Source: a virus. From it: a stretch of DNA of 64,000 nucleotides. The notes under the pieces were generated by a model. The model did not search any database and had not been told where the DNA came from. It saw only the letters and a list, made by a program, of their open reading frames with translations. The position numbers and the translations under genes are program-made. The first letter of the stretch is position 1. Each line of letters opens with the position of its first letter. Shown here one piece after another: positions 1-9,029 of this stretch. The DNA is taken from IMG/VR virus record IMGVR_UViG_3300045971_000354, positions 79,464-143,463 of that record, one strand, 5' to 3'.

Positions 1-2
1 CT

Positions 3-512
3 GGCCCATCGTTTGCACAGTATTCTAACTATGCTGCTACTAAGGGATATGTTGACGGTGCTATTTCGAATGTTCTTGGAACACAAAAAGGTCAATTCTC
101 CACAACAATTGATGTGACAGGTCATGCACAGTCTCTTGCAGATCCGGAGTTAGATATTTACGTTCAGGCAATGCTTAACATGCTATACCCGTCATCGTCA
201 TCTGATCCTAGTGGAAATTATGGTATTTACGATGGCGCACGGGCACGAGTAATTGTAACTAGATATACATCTTACGGAGTTCCTTCAGTAGCTAGTGATT
301 TTATTAATTTCGGCAATCCTGTGGTCCTAAACAACACTAGTACCGAAGTTATTGCGTATTCTCAATTTATTCGAGCAGTAACTACTCTTCCTGTTACTCC
401 GATCGGAATTAACAGAGGTATCAAACAATATATACTATCAAGCGGTATTTGGATTGCGTATATTGTAACTGGTACAGGCAGTAATATTATCTACACCGAC
501 GGAACCTGGTAA
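3..512 (+). CDS. Tail fibre-type structural protein, C-terminal part (5' truncated by window edge)
   Basis: An open frame runs from the first bases of the window to a TAA at 510-512, so the gene begins upstream. A GTG at 114 could start translation but has no need to, because coding continues before it. The first visible residues contain the pattern ATKGYVDGAIS, which matches the recurring 'ATKGYVDN' segment of the large fibre protein encoded at 52331-60820. This suggests a related tail/fibre protein. The rest is Ser/Thr/Gly/Tyr-rich, beta-structure-like, with no catalytic motif. The next gene follows after nine bases on the same strand. Structural role is inferred from composition and neighbours. 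Confidence 0.7.
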   Translation, partial: GPSFAQYSNYAATKGYVDGAISNVLGTQKGQFSTTIDVTGHAQSLADPELDIYVQAMLNMLYPSSSSDPSGNYGIYDGARARVIVTRYTSYGVPSVASDFINFGNPVVLNNTSTEVIAYSQFIRAVTTLPVTPIGINRGIKQYILSSGIWIAYIVTGTGSNIIYTDGTW

Positions 513-521
513 GGAAAAATA

Positions 522-2597
522 ATGGCATATACTTTAAACAAATCTAATGGCGGCACTTTAGTAGTAGTTGATGACGGTACAGTTTCTAGTGGTTTCAGCA
601 TTACATTTGTTGGGAAGAATGCTAGTAATTATGGCAGAATACAAAATGAAAATTTAGTTTATCTGTTAGAAAATTTTGCTAAGCCTGTACAACCATTAAA
701 CCCTATCCAGGGGCAAATTTGGTTTAATTCTAATCCAGTTGTAAATAGACCTGCTATATTTGACGGCACAAACTGGAGACCTCTTGCGGTTCTTCAGTAT
801 AGTAACGCTCCTACTGATACGTTAATTAATGCAGGGTCTAACCCGATAATTGATTTTGCAGCATCGACTCCTGGTGATTTGTGGATTAACAAAACCACAA
901 ATCAATTGAGTATTATTACTAATACCGGTCCTTTGTTAGTTGGCCCGGAGTCGGTTTTTGGGTTTAGCACCACTAAGATGTCATCTACTACAATGGCAGA
1001 TGTAACAAATAGAAATCTGCCAGTAATTAATTTAACAATTGATGGCGAAGTTCTCGGAGTAATTTCAAGCACACCGTTTGCGTCTAATGTTTCCGGATTC
1101 CCTAACGTAGTTAGAGGATTAACATTTAAAGATAATACACTATCATTAACAGTGCCGTCGATTACTAGTACTTCTATTAACAGTACAATTTTAAATGTCT
1201 CAACATTAACCGCTGTTCAAATTACTGCATCAATAACTTCAAGTACTAACGTTTTTAGTAATGTTGTCGATGCAAGCACTGTTAATGCAAGCACTGTTAA
1301 TGCAAGTACCGCAATAATTACTCCCCAACTAACAGCGGCATCCGCGTTACCTGCATCACTTAACGGAGTTTGGAATCTAACTACAGGATCTACAATTTTA
1401 CCGAGTATTAATTTAGGTAACAATTTAGGATCTGTTTCTAATCGATTCGGCACTATATTTTCAGGTGTTGGTGATTTTAACGCAGTATACGATAACGGAT
1501 TTAGAGTCGTTACTGAAGGCACTATTGCAGGAAAGGGAGTTACTTCCTTATCCGGAACAGCAAATCAAATTACAGTAAGCACCAGTACTGGGGTTGTTCA
1601 ACTTAGTTTACCTGGAGCAGTTTCTCTTAACACATTAAGTGTGTTACAACTATTTGTCAACGGATCACCTGTTGTGACTGAAGGCACTATTGCAGGAAAG
1701 GGAGTTACTTCCTTATCCGGTACAGCAAATCAAATCACAGTTAGTGCTAGTACTGGAGTTGTTCAACTTAGTTTACCGAATACTATTAACGCCGGAGTGA
1801 TTTCTGGGTCTCAGCTGTTCGATAACGGTTCAAGAGTAGTGACTCAAGCAACAATTGGACAACTTGGAGTATCATCGTTAACTGGTACAGCAAATCAAAT
1901 TACAGTAAGCACTAGTACCGGAGGTGTTCAACTTAGCTTACCTGGTACTATTAATGCTGGGCTAATTTTTGCTAACGGATTATACGATTCTGGCGCTAGA
2001 GTAATTAGTACAGCTAATATTGGTACTTATGGAGCAGCATCTATTTCCGGCACCGCAGGACGCCTAGCTGTTTCAAATGTTAATGGGGCATATACTCTTA
2101 CGTTGCCGGACAGCGTTTCGATTCCGACTATTTCTGTTTCCACATTACTAGCTCAAGGAACACAAAGCACTATATCCGGAAAATGGGTATTAGGTGCAAG
2201 TTCTTCACTACAAGCAACATATGCTGACTTAGCAGAAAACTACGAGTCAGATAAGCATTATATACCGGGTACTGTATTAGTATTTGCAGGTGATAAAGAA
2301 GTTACCGCATGTACTATTAAAACTGATAGGCGTGTCGCAGGGGTTGTTAGCTCTAATCCTGCATATTTAATGAATGTCGATTGTCCCGGTATTGCAGTAG
2401 CAGTTGCGTTACAAGGGAGAGTTCCTGTTAATGTTATTGGTAAGATTGTTAAGGGCGATTTGCTTGTTACATCTGATCTTAAAGGATTTGCAGAATCAAA
2501 TAATTCTCCTTGTATGGGAGCAGTTATTGGAAAAGCGTTATCTGACAAGGATTTTATCGGACCAGGAGTCGTGGAAGTTGCCATTGGAAGATTGTAA
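522..2597 (+). CDS. Tail fibre/structural protein with repeat stalk and conserved C-terminal chaperone-like domain
   Basis: 691 residues. The start is preceded by TAAGGA. The N-terminal ~75 residues (VGKN..NYG..NEN...LLENFA..QP..P..GQ.WF) are shared with the next gene, suggesting a common attachment domain. The middle is a Ser/Thr/Val-rich stalk that includes four tandem 55-residue units. The last ~125 residues begin with YADLAENY and contain VAGVVSSNPAYLMN, GRVPV and VKGDLLVTS. This module also ends the next gene and the 2829-residue protein at 52331. In overall layout it resembles the autocleaving intramolecular-chaperone domains of other phage fibres, but that link is inference. Likely a trimeric fibre displayed on the virion. 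Confidence 0.75.
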   Translation: MAYTLNKSNGGTLVVVDDGTVSSGFSITFVGKNASNYGRIQNENLVYLLENFAKPVQPLNPIQGQIWFNSNPVVNRPAIFDGTNWRPLAVLQYSNAPTDTLINAGSNPIIDFAASTPGDLWINKTTNQLSIITNTGPLLVGPESVFGFSTTKMSSTTMADVTNRNLPVINLTIDGEVLGVISSTPFASNVSGFPNVVRGLTFKDNTLSLTVPSITSTSINSTILNVSTLTAVQITASITSSTNVFSNVVDASTVNASTVNASTAIITPQLTAASALPASLNGVWNLTTGSTILPSINLGNNLGSVSNRFGTIFSGVGDFNAVYDNGFRVVTEGTIAGKGVTSLSGTANQITVSTSTGVVQLSLPGAVSLNTLSVLQLFVNGSPVVTEGTIAGKGVTSLSGTANQITVSASTGVVQLSLPNTINAGVISGSQLFDNGSRVVTQATIGQLGVSSLTGTANQITVSTSTGGVQLSLPGTINAGLIFANGLYDSGARVISTANIGTYGAASISGTAGRLAVSNVNGAYTLTLPDSVSIPTISVSTLLAQGTQSTISGKWVLGASSSLQATYADLAENYESDKHYIPGTVLVFAGDKEVTACTIKTDRRVAGVVSSNPAYLMNVDCPGIAVAVALQGRVPVNVIGKIVKGDLLVTSDLKGFAESNNSPCMGAVIGKALSDKDFIGPGVVEVAIGRL
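1512..2171 (+). repeat. Four tandem 165-bp (55-residue) repeats in fibre gene
   Basis: Units begin near 1512, 1677, 1842 and 2007. The first two are nearly identical over their first ~100 bases (TEGTIAGKGVTSLSGTANQI at protein level); the third and fourth have diverged. Each unit ends with a short variable segment. The period is an exact multiple of three, as expected for a fibre stalk that grows by duplication. Confidence 0.85.
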
Positions 2598-2605
2598 GAT
2601 CTACC

Positions 2606-2613
2606 GATAAATA
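2606..2613 (+). promoter_or_regulatory. T4-like late promoter octamer (GATAAATA)
   Basis: The octamer GATAAATA lies in the 34-base gap before the fibre gene at 2632, 18 bases from its ATG. It matches the T4-family late promoter consensus TATAAATA except at the first base. No sigma70 -35 box accompanies it. The same motif recurs at similar spacing before other late-type genes in the window. Confidence 0.5.
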
Positions 2614-2631
2614 CACAAACTTGAAAATAAT

Positions 2632-4887
2632 ATGCCATATACAATAAACAAAACTAACGGATTAAAAATTATAGTTGTTCAGGATGGCACTATTAATACT
2701 AGTGCGCTTGATATTACTTTAGTGGGCAAAAACTACATAGGGTATGGCGAAGCTTTTAATGAAAATTTTGTAAAATTATTAGAAAATTTTGCAAATTCTA
2801 CTCGGCCTGCTAAGCCGCTTGCAGGACAACTTTGGTATGACACCACAGTTAATAAACTTAACGTGTATACTGGTGTTGGAACAGTTCCTTGGAAACCGAT
2901 TGGTATTGTCAATAACGGAACTACTCAGCCAGTTTCTGCAACTTCAAATATTGGTGATTTATGGTGGGATGCAATTAACAAGAAGTTATTTGCATACAAC
3001 GGGACAGAATGGACTATCATCGGCCCTTCAGTAGTTAAGGGCAGTAATAGTGGCGCATTTGCAGGTACTATTTTAAGTCAAAATGGCCCACCGGCAAAGT
3101 CGGTATTATTTCAATCAATTAATGGCACTCCGACGTTTGTATCTAGTACTGATCCGTTATACGCTTCTGACCTTTCTGATGCATCGGCTTCGTTATTCCC
3201 AAGAGTTTTTACGGGAATTACTTTTCCAAATACGGATATTAAAGGTATAAGTGTAACTGATATTTCAGTTCAAAATCAACCTAAAGGTCATATTCTTTGG
3301 GGTACTGCTGCATCATCGTTAGGATTGATAGTTGCATCTACGGCAACCAGTGGCTTTTCGTATGTTGATGCCAACAACTTCTTACTTAGAAATGAATTAG
3401 CTAGTTTCGGCAATCAGTTAAGTCTTAAAGATAATAATGGTGTTGTAATAGGTAATCCTTATGTAATGCAGGTTCATGTTGCTCCTACTAATGTTGGTAA
3501 CGTGAGTGTGTTTGCAGGGTCTAGATTAAATCTTAATGTTAACACTAGCTATGGAACTTATACTACTGTTGTATCAGCAGATGGTGCAAATAACAAGCTT
3601 AGTCTATTGCCGAACGCTACTATCCCTACAAATATCGGTAGTACACTTACCTCGTTTGATACAGGGTACTTCGGTACTGTAATTGCAAATACACTTACTG
3701 TTAAAACTTTTCTATACGAACAGCAAGAATTAGATGCAGTATATATTTCTGCAACAAAAATAAATGTTGCAACTACCGTAACAGCGGCAGTGTTTTCCGG
3801 ATCTGGAGCAAAGCTAACCAATATACCAAACTCTGCGTTTATTGCAAGTACCTCAACTATTACTGCTGGGATTGGATTGAGTGGCGGCGGAACAGTAACA
3901 TTGGGCGGCACTATTACACTTACTAATGCAGGTGTTCTAAGTATGACAGCGGGAACTGACACATCTGTGTCCGGACTTACTGGCGATATTAAAGTGTGGA
4001 ATAACAGTACACTTCAATCTGTTACTAACCGAGGTGCAACTTCTAACAGTGTTATACAATTTACAAACTCTACAAACGCATCTAGCACTGCGACTGGATC
4101 ATTACAAGTAGCAGGCGGCGCAGGAGTTGGAAAGGACTTATATGTAGGCGGCAACATCTACATGGCTGGAAATAAAGTTGTTAATGTATCATCTGTATTA
4201 GCGGGAATTGGAATTGGTGTTACTCCTTCTCAAAGTTCTGGCACTGTTGCAATTTCTAATTCCGGAATTTTAAGCATTAACGGAACACTTGATCAAATTA
4301 ATGTTTCGGTTGGAACTCAATCTCCAGTCCTTAGTTTACCACAAAGTATCTCTCCTTTGTCGTTTGTTACTTTTGCCGGGGTAACTGTTAATGGCCTGTT
4401 AGTTACGACAAACAGTGTTACCACTCCTAGCCTAACAACCGGAGCAACTGCCACTGCTGGAAATATTATCGGCCAATGGACATTAGGATCCGGCAGCACC
4501 CTACAATCAACCTATGCTGACTTAGCAGAAAAGTATGCTGCTGATCGAGTTTATACAGAAGGTATGGTGTTGGTAATAGGCGGTTCTAACGAGGTTACTA
4601 CTACTTCAATACGTGCCAATGTAGCAGTCGCGGGCATTGTGTCTATAAACCCTGCATTTAAGCTGAATTGTGCGGCAGGATCAGACGATTCTCACCCCTA
4701 TATTGCACTAAAAGGCCGGGTTCCGTGCAAGGTTATTGGTCCAGTATACAAAGGCAATCTACTTGTAACTAGCAGTAAACCCGAGTATGCAGAAGCATTT
4801 AAGGACGGTGACAGCCCGAATGCAGTGTTAGGGATTGCACTTGCAGATATGTTAGATAATTTTGGTGTAGTTGACGTAAAAGTTTAA
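2632..4887 (+). CDS. Tail fibre/structural protein, paralogue of the preceding gene
   Basis: 751 residues. The N-terminal domain (VGKNYIGYGEAFNENFVKLL followed by GQLWYD) parallels that of the previous gene, and the last ~125 residues carry the same YADLAEKY...VAGIVSINPA...ALKGRVP...KGNLLVTS module. The centre is a Gly/Ser/Thr/Asn-rich stalk with GLSGGGTVTLGGTITL-type segments. Homology at both ends with a different centre points to duplication followed by stalk divergence, a usual route to altered receptor binding. No ribosome site is obvious before the ATG. The gene ends just before a strong bidirectional terminator, where the rightward and leftward blocks converge. Confidence 0.75.
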   Translation: MPYTINKTNGLKIIVVQDGTINTSALDITLVGKNYIGYGEAFNENFVKLLENFANSTRPAKPLAGQLWYDTTVNKLNVYTGVGTVPWKPIGIVNNGTTQPVSATSNIGDLWWDAINKKLFAYNGTEWTIIGPSVVKGSNSGAFAGTILSQNGPPAKSVLFQSINGTPTFVSSTDPLYASDLSDASASLFPRVFTGITFPNTDIKGISVTDISVQNQPKGHILWGTAASSLGLIVASTATSGFSYVDANNFLLRNELASFGNQLSLKDNNGVVIGNPYVMQVHVAPTNVGNVSVFAGSRLNLNVNTSYGTYTTVVSADGANNKLSLLPNATIPTNIGSTLTSFDTGYFGTVIANTLTVKTFLYEQQELDAVYISATKINVATTVTAAVFSGSGAKLTNIPNSAFIASTSTITAGIGLSGGGTVTLGGTITLTNAGVLSMTAGTDTSVSGLTGDIKVWNNSTLQSVTNRGATSNSVIQFTNSTNASSTATGSLQVAGGAGVGKDLYVGGNIYMAGNKVVNVSSVLAGIGIGVTPSQSSGTVAISNSGILSINGTLDQINVSVGTQSPVLSLPQSISPLSFVTFAGVTVNGLLVTTNSVTTPSLTTGATATAGNIIGQWTLGSGSTLQSTYADLAEKYAADRVYTEGMVLVIGGSNEVTTTSIRANVAVAGIVSINPAFKLNCAAGSDDSHPYIALKGRVPCKVIGPVYKGNLLVTSSKPEYAEAFKDGDSPNAVLGIALADMLDNFGVVDVKV

Positions 4888-4891
4888 CCGT

Positions 4892-4917
4892 GAAAAAGCG
4901 CCCAAAGGCGCTTTTTC
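4892..4917. terminator. Bidirectional intrinsic terminator
   Basis: A perfect 11-bp stem (GAAAAAGCGCC / GGCGCTTTTTC) with a CAAA loop sits between convergent genes ending at 4887 (+) and 4935 (-). A-tracts on one side and T-tracts on the other give a U-run in either direction, so it can stop transcription from both sides. Confidence 0.9.
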
Positions 4918-4934
4918 AATTCTAGCTAAACAAT

Positions 4935-5543
4935 TTACGCACTTTCTGTAACAGAAACTTTCTTACCCTTGCTTTTGGGAGGATCAATCTCATCTGCCTC
5001 CTTACGCAACTTTGCAGCTTCTTTGTAAAGAGCATCGGCTTTTGATCGCAGATCGGCTGGACTTTGTACAGGATCTACAACTACCTCGGCTGGGACTTCG
5101 TCTACAATAACTTCTGCAGATTTTTTCGCATCGTCGTTAATAGTGGGAATTGTTGAGTTTGATCCGTCTTTAATCGACAAGTCATCTAACTTTACGCCTT
5201 TCTGTTCTGCGATAATGATATTCAACTCGTCTAATGGAATCGAAGTTTTATTATCTGGAGTAACTAGTACACCAGTAGTAGGAACCTTTTTAAGCAACCC
5301 GTTGGTATGAACATATTGCAACATGTTTGAACCGTCTGGGAATCTACGGACTGATAATACATCCGCAAGTTCATTTGCTTGCTGACCGGATTCAGATTCG
5401 ACTAAGCTCATAAGAGCATCGTGATAAGAATCCATCAGTGCTTGGGTACCAATTACTAGTGCAGACTTTGAATCCCCGGGGATAGTGCGGTACGCAATAA
5501 CGATCTTCGCCCCGTTGTTTTTCATTTTACCAACATGTTTCAT
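4935..5543 (-). CDS. Conserved phage protein of unknown function
   Basis: 202 residues. I do not recognise a characterised family, although the well-formed N-terminal half (KHVGKMKNNGAKIVIAYRTI, then QANELADVLSVRRFPDGS) looks like a conserved protein of marine T4-like phages. The N-terminal ~130 residues appear globular. The C-terminal third is charged and probably flexible, ending in a Lys-rich helix (SKADALYKEAAKLRKEADE). The start has a good AAGGAGATAAC ribosome site. It is the last gene of a leftward run with 5555-5833 and 5844-6128, each separated by about ten bases. Confidence 0.75.
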   Translation of the reverse strand: MKHVGKMKNNGAKIVIAYRTIPGDSKSALVIGTQALMDSYHDALMSLVESESGQQANELADVLSVRRFPDGSNMLQYVHTNGLLKKVPTTGVLVTPDNKTSIPLDELNIIIAEQKGVKLDDLSIKDGSNSTIPTINDDAKKSAEVIVDEVPAEVVVDPVQSPADLRSKADALYKEAAKLRKEADEIDPPKSKGKKVSVTESA

Positions 5544-5554
5544 ATGTTATCTCC

Positions 5555-5833
5555 TTAGGCTGCTGGTGCAGCTTCTGCTGGGGGAGCAACTACGTTTAAG
5601 AAGTCATTTAACTTATTAAAAGTTGCACCTACCGCAGCCATTTCAGTAGCACGGAATGCTCCGCGCTGACTTGCAACGTCAATAATAGCCCGTAGATTAC
5701 CGAGGTCCTGAATAGTCAGTTCCGGAGGTGTTGCTGCCGCTTGCTCCGGCGATGCTACTGGTGCTGCTACTGGTGCAGTTACTTGCTTTGGAGCCGATGC
5801 TACCGATGCTGCTTGTTGTTCTTTCTTTGCCAT
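5555..5833 (-). CDS. Small conserved phage protein with Ala/Pro-rich ends
   Basis: 92 residues. An Ala/Pro/Val/Gln-rich linker (residues ~5-38) precedes a compact helical segment containing LTIQDLGNLRAIIDVASQRGAF, then another Ala/Pro-rich tail. The middle segment looks conserved, but I know no function for it. The ATG is preceded by GGAGAAC. It lies between two other small unknown genes and shares their late-type upstream promoter. Confidence 0.75.
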   Translation of the reverse strand: MAKKEQQAASVASAPKQVTAPVAAPVASPEQAAATPPELTIQDLGNLRAIIDVASQRGAFRATEMAAVGATFNKLNDFLNVVAPPAEAAPAA

Positions 5834-5843
5834 TTAAGTTCTC

Positions 5844-6128
5844 CTATTTGTTCTTGTCCAAGTATGGACAGGCTAGACTTAACATAGTTAGTTCTTTTGA
5901 ATCTTCAATCCCAATTTCTTGGATCTCTTCCAACTTGTTAATAGCTGGATTTACTCTTAACGTTTTTGCGATAGCATACCTACTATCTAAGTTAAGGTAA
6001 ATCCACTGATCTATCTCTGTTATACGAAAGGTAACAATGCTCATTTTAGCAAAATGTATTGGTATGTAATTTAGCCGCCGTGCATCTAATGCATTTAACG
6101 GATTTACCTCACCTCTTACTAAAGACAT
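5844..6128 (-). CDS. Small conserved phage protein of unknown function
   Basis: 94 residues with no recognisable catalytic motif. A T4-like late octamer lies 13 bases upstream of the ATG, so this gene and the two after it are probably expressed late, perhaps as virion or assembly proteins. Function is unknown. Confidence 0.7.
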   Translation of the reverse strand: MSLVRGEVNPLNALDARRLNYIPIHFAKMSIVTFRITEIDQWIYLNLDSRYAIAKTLRVNPAINKLEEIQEIGIEDSKELTMLSLACPYLDKNK

Positions 6129-6140
6129 TATGTACCTACT

Positions 6141-7403
6141 TTATTTATAATATGCAGTCTGGCCGAATGGCGCAGTTATGGATTCGGTTCCATGAATAAT
6201 AAACAGCGTTTCGCAGTAATCTTCATCTCCCCAACTTCCGCAAGGATATCCGTCCGTAAACATAATGAAACGCTTTGGATTAATATCGTTATTTTTCATA
6301 AACTCCCAGTTAGCTTCGAAACTAGTTCCTCCGCCGCCCTTCGGTTCGTAACTCAAAATATCATCGGCAGTATCACCGGTAAATTTTGCATATTGATATA
6401 CGCTTGTATCAAAACACCACAGATCTAATTTGAAGTCGGTATATTCGTCCATAATACCTTTAACTTCGGAGAGCATATCACGTGCCATTGCATTTGAAAT
6501 ACTTCCACTCATATCCAGGCATACTGATACATCAATTGTATCTTCATTCATCATTCCGGGCAGTATTGCTCCGCTCATTTGACTTTTACGGTTCGGACGA
6601 CTGAAGCTAAAGTTGCTTTTGACAATACTTTGGATGTTCATGCGTAGCATCTCACGCCAATCCATTTTTGGCTCAGTAAAGTCTTTAATCATACGTGCAA
6701 CACCTGCCGGTAGATTGCCAGCACCTGCAGATTGCGCAGCACTAACCATCGCCTCTTTGATTTCGTCACGAATTTGTTTGCGTTCTTCAGCAGTTAGTTT
6801 CGGACGTCCTTTACCTTTTCCAGCACCTTCACCGTCTTGGTCACTGTCGCCTTCACTGTCGTCGCCATCTTCCATATGCTCGTCAAGCAGTTCGCCCAAC
6901 TTACTCATATCAATCTTATCGGCCTTTTCATACAGGTCGTCGTAAATTTGTTCATACGACCAGTCGCGATATTTTGGATCGTAATAGACTTTCATAAAGT
7001 CTGGAAATTCTCCGATCTTTTCGTCCTTACAAATTTGATTAACGGCAAAGTCGGCAGCAATATTAGAAAGTACTGGATCGCGGCTCTCACGACGTCCCAT
7101 ATGATCGAATACGTTATGTAGAACTTCGTGCCCGAAGCCGAACTCTGCAACTTTTGGGCTCATTTTATCAACAAAGCCAACATTGTAAAAGAAGTTTCGC
7201 CCGTCAGTTGCAATAGTCGGGCACCAATCACTTGCATCCACAAGTGTTAACCGCGTTGCCATATTGCCAAAGAACGGATGACGAAGCAACAATCCAATTC
7301 GGGCAGTTACAAGCTTTTCAATAACTTTATTCTTTTCAGCTTGCGTAAATACTCGGTCTTTATCGACCTTGCCTACACGCTCTTGCTTCATTACTTTAGA
7401 CAT
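6141..7403 (-). CDS. VWA-domain protein with metallopeptidase-like N-terminus (MoxR partner)
   Basis: 420 residues. Residues 92-96 read HEVLH, a zinc-peptidase HExxH motif, within a domain resembling the 'predicted metal-dependent peptidase' N-terminal family found ahead of VWA domains. An acidic linker (~172-205) follows. The C-terminal half is a von Willebrand A-type domain with an intact MIDAS motif, DMSGS, at ~297-301 and a later TDG. Upstream lies a MoxR-type AAA+ ATPase; MoxR and VWA proteins commonly act together in remodelling or metal insertion. The gene has its own sigma70-like promoter and an AAGGAA ribosome site, so early expression is likely. Its target in infection is unknown. 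Confidence 0.8.
   Translation of the reverse strand: MSKVMKQERVGKVDKDRVFTQAEKNKVIEKLVTARIGLLLRHPFFGNMATRLTLVDASDWCPTIATDGRNFFYNVGFVDKMSPKVAEFGFGHEVLHNVFDHMGRRESRDPVLSNIAADFAVNQICKDEKIGEFPDFMKVYYDPKYRDWSYEQIYDDLYEKADKIDMSKLGELLDEHMEDGDDSEGDSDQDGEGAGKGKGRPKLTAEERKQIRDEIKEAMVSAAQSAGAGNLPAGVARMIKDFTEPKMDWREMLRMNIQSIVKSNFSFSRPNRKSQMSGAILPGMMNEDTIDVSVCLDMSGSISNAMARDMLSEVKGIMDEYTDFKLDLWCFDTSVYQYAKFTGDTADDILSYEPKGGGGTSFEANWEFMKNNDINPKRFIMFTDGYPCGSWGDEDYCETLFIIHGTESITAPFGQTAYYK
6142..6149 (-). promoter_or_regulatory. T4-like late promoter octamer (TATAAATA)
   Basis: A perfect TATAAATA on the minus strand, 13 bases upstream of the ATG at 6128 and overlapping the 3' end of the VWA gene. It would start a late unit covering the genes down to 4935. 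Confidence 0.6.
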
Positions 7404-7428
7404 TTATATTCCTTGTTGATGTATTACT

Positions 7429-7457
7429 ATTATACAGCATTATTTTGGTTTTGTCAA
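7429..7457 (-). promoter_or_regulatory. Consensus sigma70 promoter
   Basis: On the minus strand TTGACA and TATAAT are separated by exactly 17 bases. It lies between a terminator and the VWA gene start at 7403. A leader of ~20 bases containing AAGGAA follows. Confidence 0.85.
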
Positions 7458-7463
7458 GTAAAC

Positions 7464-7481
7464 AAGGGCCTTTCGGCCCTT
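7464..7481 (-). terminator. Hairpin terminator after MoxR gene
   Basis: A 7-bp GC-rich stem (AAGGGCC / GGCCCTT) with a GAAA tetraloop lies three bases after the stop at 7484. The downstream U-run is short and broken, so it may be leaky. The promoter for the next gene follows at once. Confidence 0.6.
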
Positions 7482-7483
7482 TC

Positions 7484-8563
7484 TTATTCCATTGCTGCAA
7501 TAATGTACTTGCCGAACTTTTCGTGAAACTCATCAAAGCTTTTCAGCTTAGAAGCATCGAACGGTAGTCCGTATTGTGTAAGAGCAACTTTGGCTCCCAT
7601 AACAGTTAGTTCAGTTGGGAAGTTATCCATCATGAAACGGAAGAAGCAGTCTGCTTGATCGTTCCAGTCTTTTGCCTTCTTCTCATTTGCGGCTTGCAAC
7701 TCGTAGCACAGAGAAATAGTTAGCGAATACATTGCAGAGATCTCACGAACTTGCAGTTTCTTGACCATACCTTTTAGGATATCTTCCGGCTTCGGCATTT
7801 GGTTTGCAACCTTACGGTGTGCCATAAACTTAACGGCAAGACCGTCACCCACTGCGCCTGCGATCAAATCAGTTAGTGTACCTTCGCTTAGGTCTTCGTC
7901 TGTTAGCAAATCAGATACAAATGACCAGCTTCGTGGTGTTGCGAATGCACGGCTTGAAGAACGGGGATCAAAATCGTACAAATCTTGTTTTGCGAAGCCC
8001 AAGTAACCGACTACTTGTTCATGGCACTTGTTCAAAACAGCCCATTGTTCCCAATCGGCGTGATTAACCTTCAATTCCAGATGCAAGAAACGATTTGCAA
8101 GCGGTGCAGGCATACGATATGTAACACCCTTGTCCGATTCACGGTTACCGGCAGCAACAATGCTAACACCTTTTGGTAGTACATAAGTGCCAACTCGGCG
8201 GTTCAAAATAAGTTGATATGCAGCCGCTTGTGTAGCAGGTGCAGCAGAGTTAAGTTCGTCCAAGAAAAGCACTGCGGTACTATCTGGATCGGACGGAAGT
8301 TCGGTCGGAGAAGCCCACTCCATGCGGCGCGTATCTGGATTAAAGAATGGGATACCCTTAATATCAGTAGGTTCCCACAGGCTCAAACGCACATCGACGA
8401 CTTCGCGTCCTGTTTCGTCTGCGATTTGTTTAACAATATCGGACTTTCCAATACCAGGAGCACCCCACAAAAACACAGGACGTCCTACTTTAAAACAAGT
8501 ACGAATTGCGGCCTTAGCTTCGTTTGGAGTTTGTGTGCGGTTTGCACTAGTTTGTTCTGCCAT
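7484..8563 (-). CDS. MoxR-family AAA+ ATPase
   Basis: 359 residues. Walker A is GAPGIGKSD (~34-42) and Walker B is VLFLDELNSA (~93-102), followed by a sensor-1 region (VAAGNRESDKG) and an arginine-rich ANRFLH segment, the typical MoxR order. The C-terminal ~150 residues are helical. MoxR ATPases act as chaperones for a VWA-domain partner, which here is the next gene downstream. The pair is separated by a terminator and a fresh promoter, so the two genes can be expressed at different levels. It has its own sigma70-like promoter at 8609-8637. Host targets are not known. Confidence 0.85.
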   Translation of the reverse strand: MAEQTSANRTQTPNEAKAAIRTCFKVGRPVFLWGAPGIGKSDIVKQIADETGREVVDVRLSLWEPTDIKGIPFFNPDTRRMEWASPTELPSDPDSTAVLFLDELNSAAPATQAAAYQLILNRRVGTYVLPKGVSIVAAGNRESDKGVTYRMPAPLANRFLHLELKVNHADWEQWAVLNKCHEQVVGYLGFAKQDLYDFDPRSSSRAFATPRSWSFVSDLLTDEDLSEGTLTDLIAGAVGDGLAVKFMAHRKVANQMPKPEDILKGMVKKLQVREISAMYSLTISLCYELQAANEKKAKDWNDQADCFFRFMMDNFPTELTVMGAKVALTQYGLPFDASKLKSFDEFHEKFGKYIIAAME

Positions 8564-8608
8564 TTACTTCTTCCTTAAAAGTTGATTAACTGCTTACACT
8601 ATGTATAT

Positions 8609-8637
8609 AGTATAACACAGCCTAACAAGAAAGTCAA
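8609..8637 (-). promoter_or_regulatory. Near-consensus sigma70 promoter
   Basis: TTGACT and TATACT separated by 17 bases on the minus strand, upstream of the MoxR gene. The -35 box overlaps the stop codon of the preceding gene: the TGA at 8634-8636 lies inside TTGACT. Confidence 0.8.
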
Positions 8638-9029
8638 GCAGCTTCAGCATCGTTTTTTAGCGACATTGCTTTAGCAACGCCAAATTTTTGAACATCTCCG
8701 CTAAACAATATCAATTGCACAGCAGTTTTTTCTTTAAACACAACAATGGATTTTTTATCAAGGAAATAAGGACCGTCAATGAACCGATCTAGCCAAATCA
8801 TTACTTGATTTGTGAGGGTAAATTCGTTCGGAAATGCTATATCGTAGCTCTTCATATCCATATCATCAGTAAAAACTTTGAACCCTGCATCGGTTAGTCG
8901 CATACCACCTACGGCCTTTTTTCGAGGATTTATCCAAAGCACTGCAAGATTTTTTTCAAGTGCTTTTGGATCAGTCGGCCACCCCAATTGCGTACTAACA
9001 AGTTGGGTGAGGTGATGCTTTATGTCCAT
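8634..9029 (-). CDS. Phage protein of unknown function
   Basis: 131 residues, mixed alpha/beta by composition, no motif recognised. Its start overlaps the stop of the upstream gene by one base, so the two are translationally linked. Its stop codon is embedded in the -35 box of the promoter for the MoxR gene. Confidence 0.65.
   Translation of the reverse strand: MDIKHHLTQLVSTQLGWPTDPKALEKNLAVLWINPRKKAVGGMRLTDAGFKVFTDDMDMKSYDIAFPNEFTLTNQVMIWLDRFIDGPYFLDKKSIVVFKEKTAVQLILFSGDVQKFGVAKAMSLKNDAEAA

Noticed and set aside
1217-1522. Minus-strand open frame inside the left fibre gene
   Set aside because: Antisense to a Ser/Thr/Val-rich coding region with low complexity and no ribosome site; similar antisense frames at 2258, 3558 and 4317 were rejected for the same reason.
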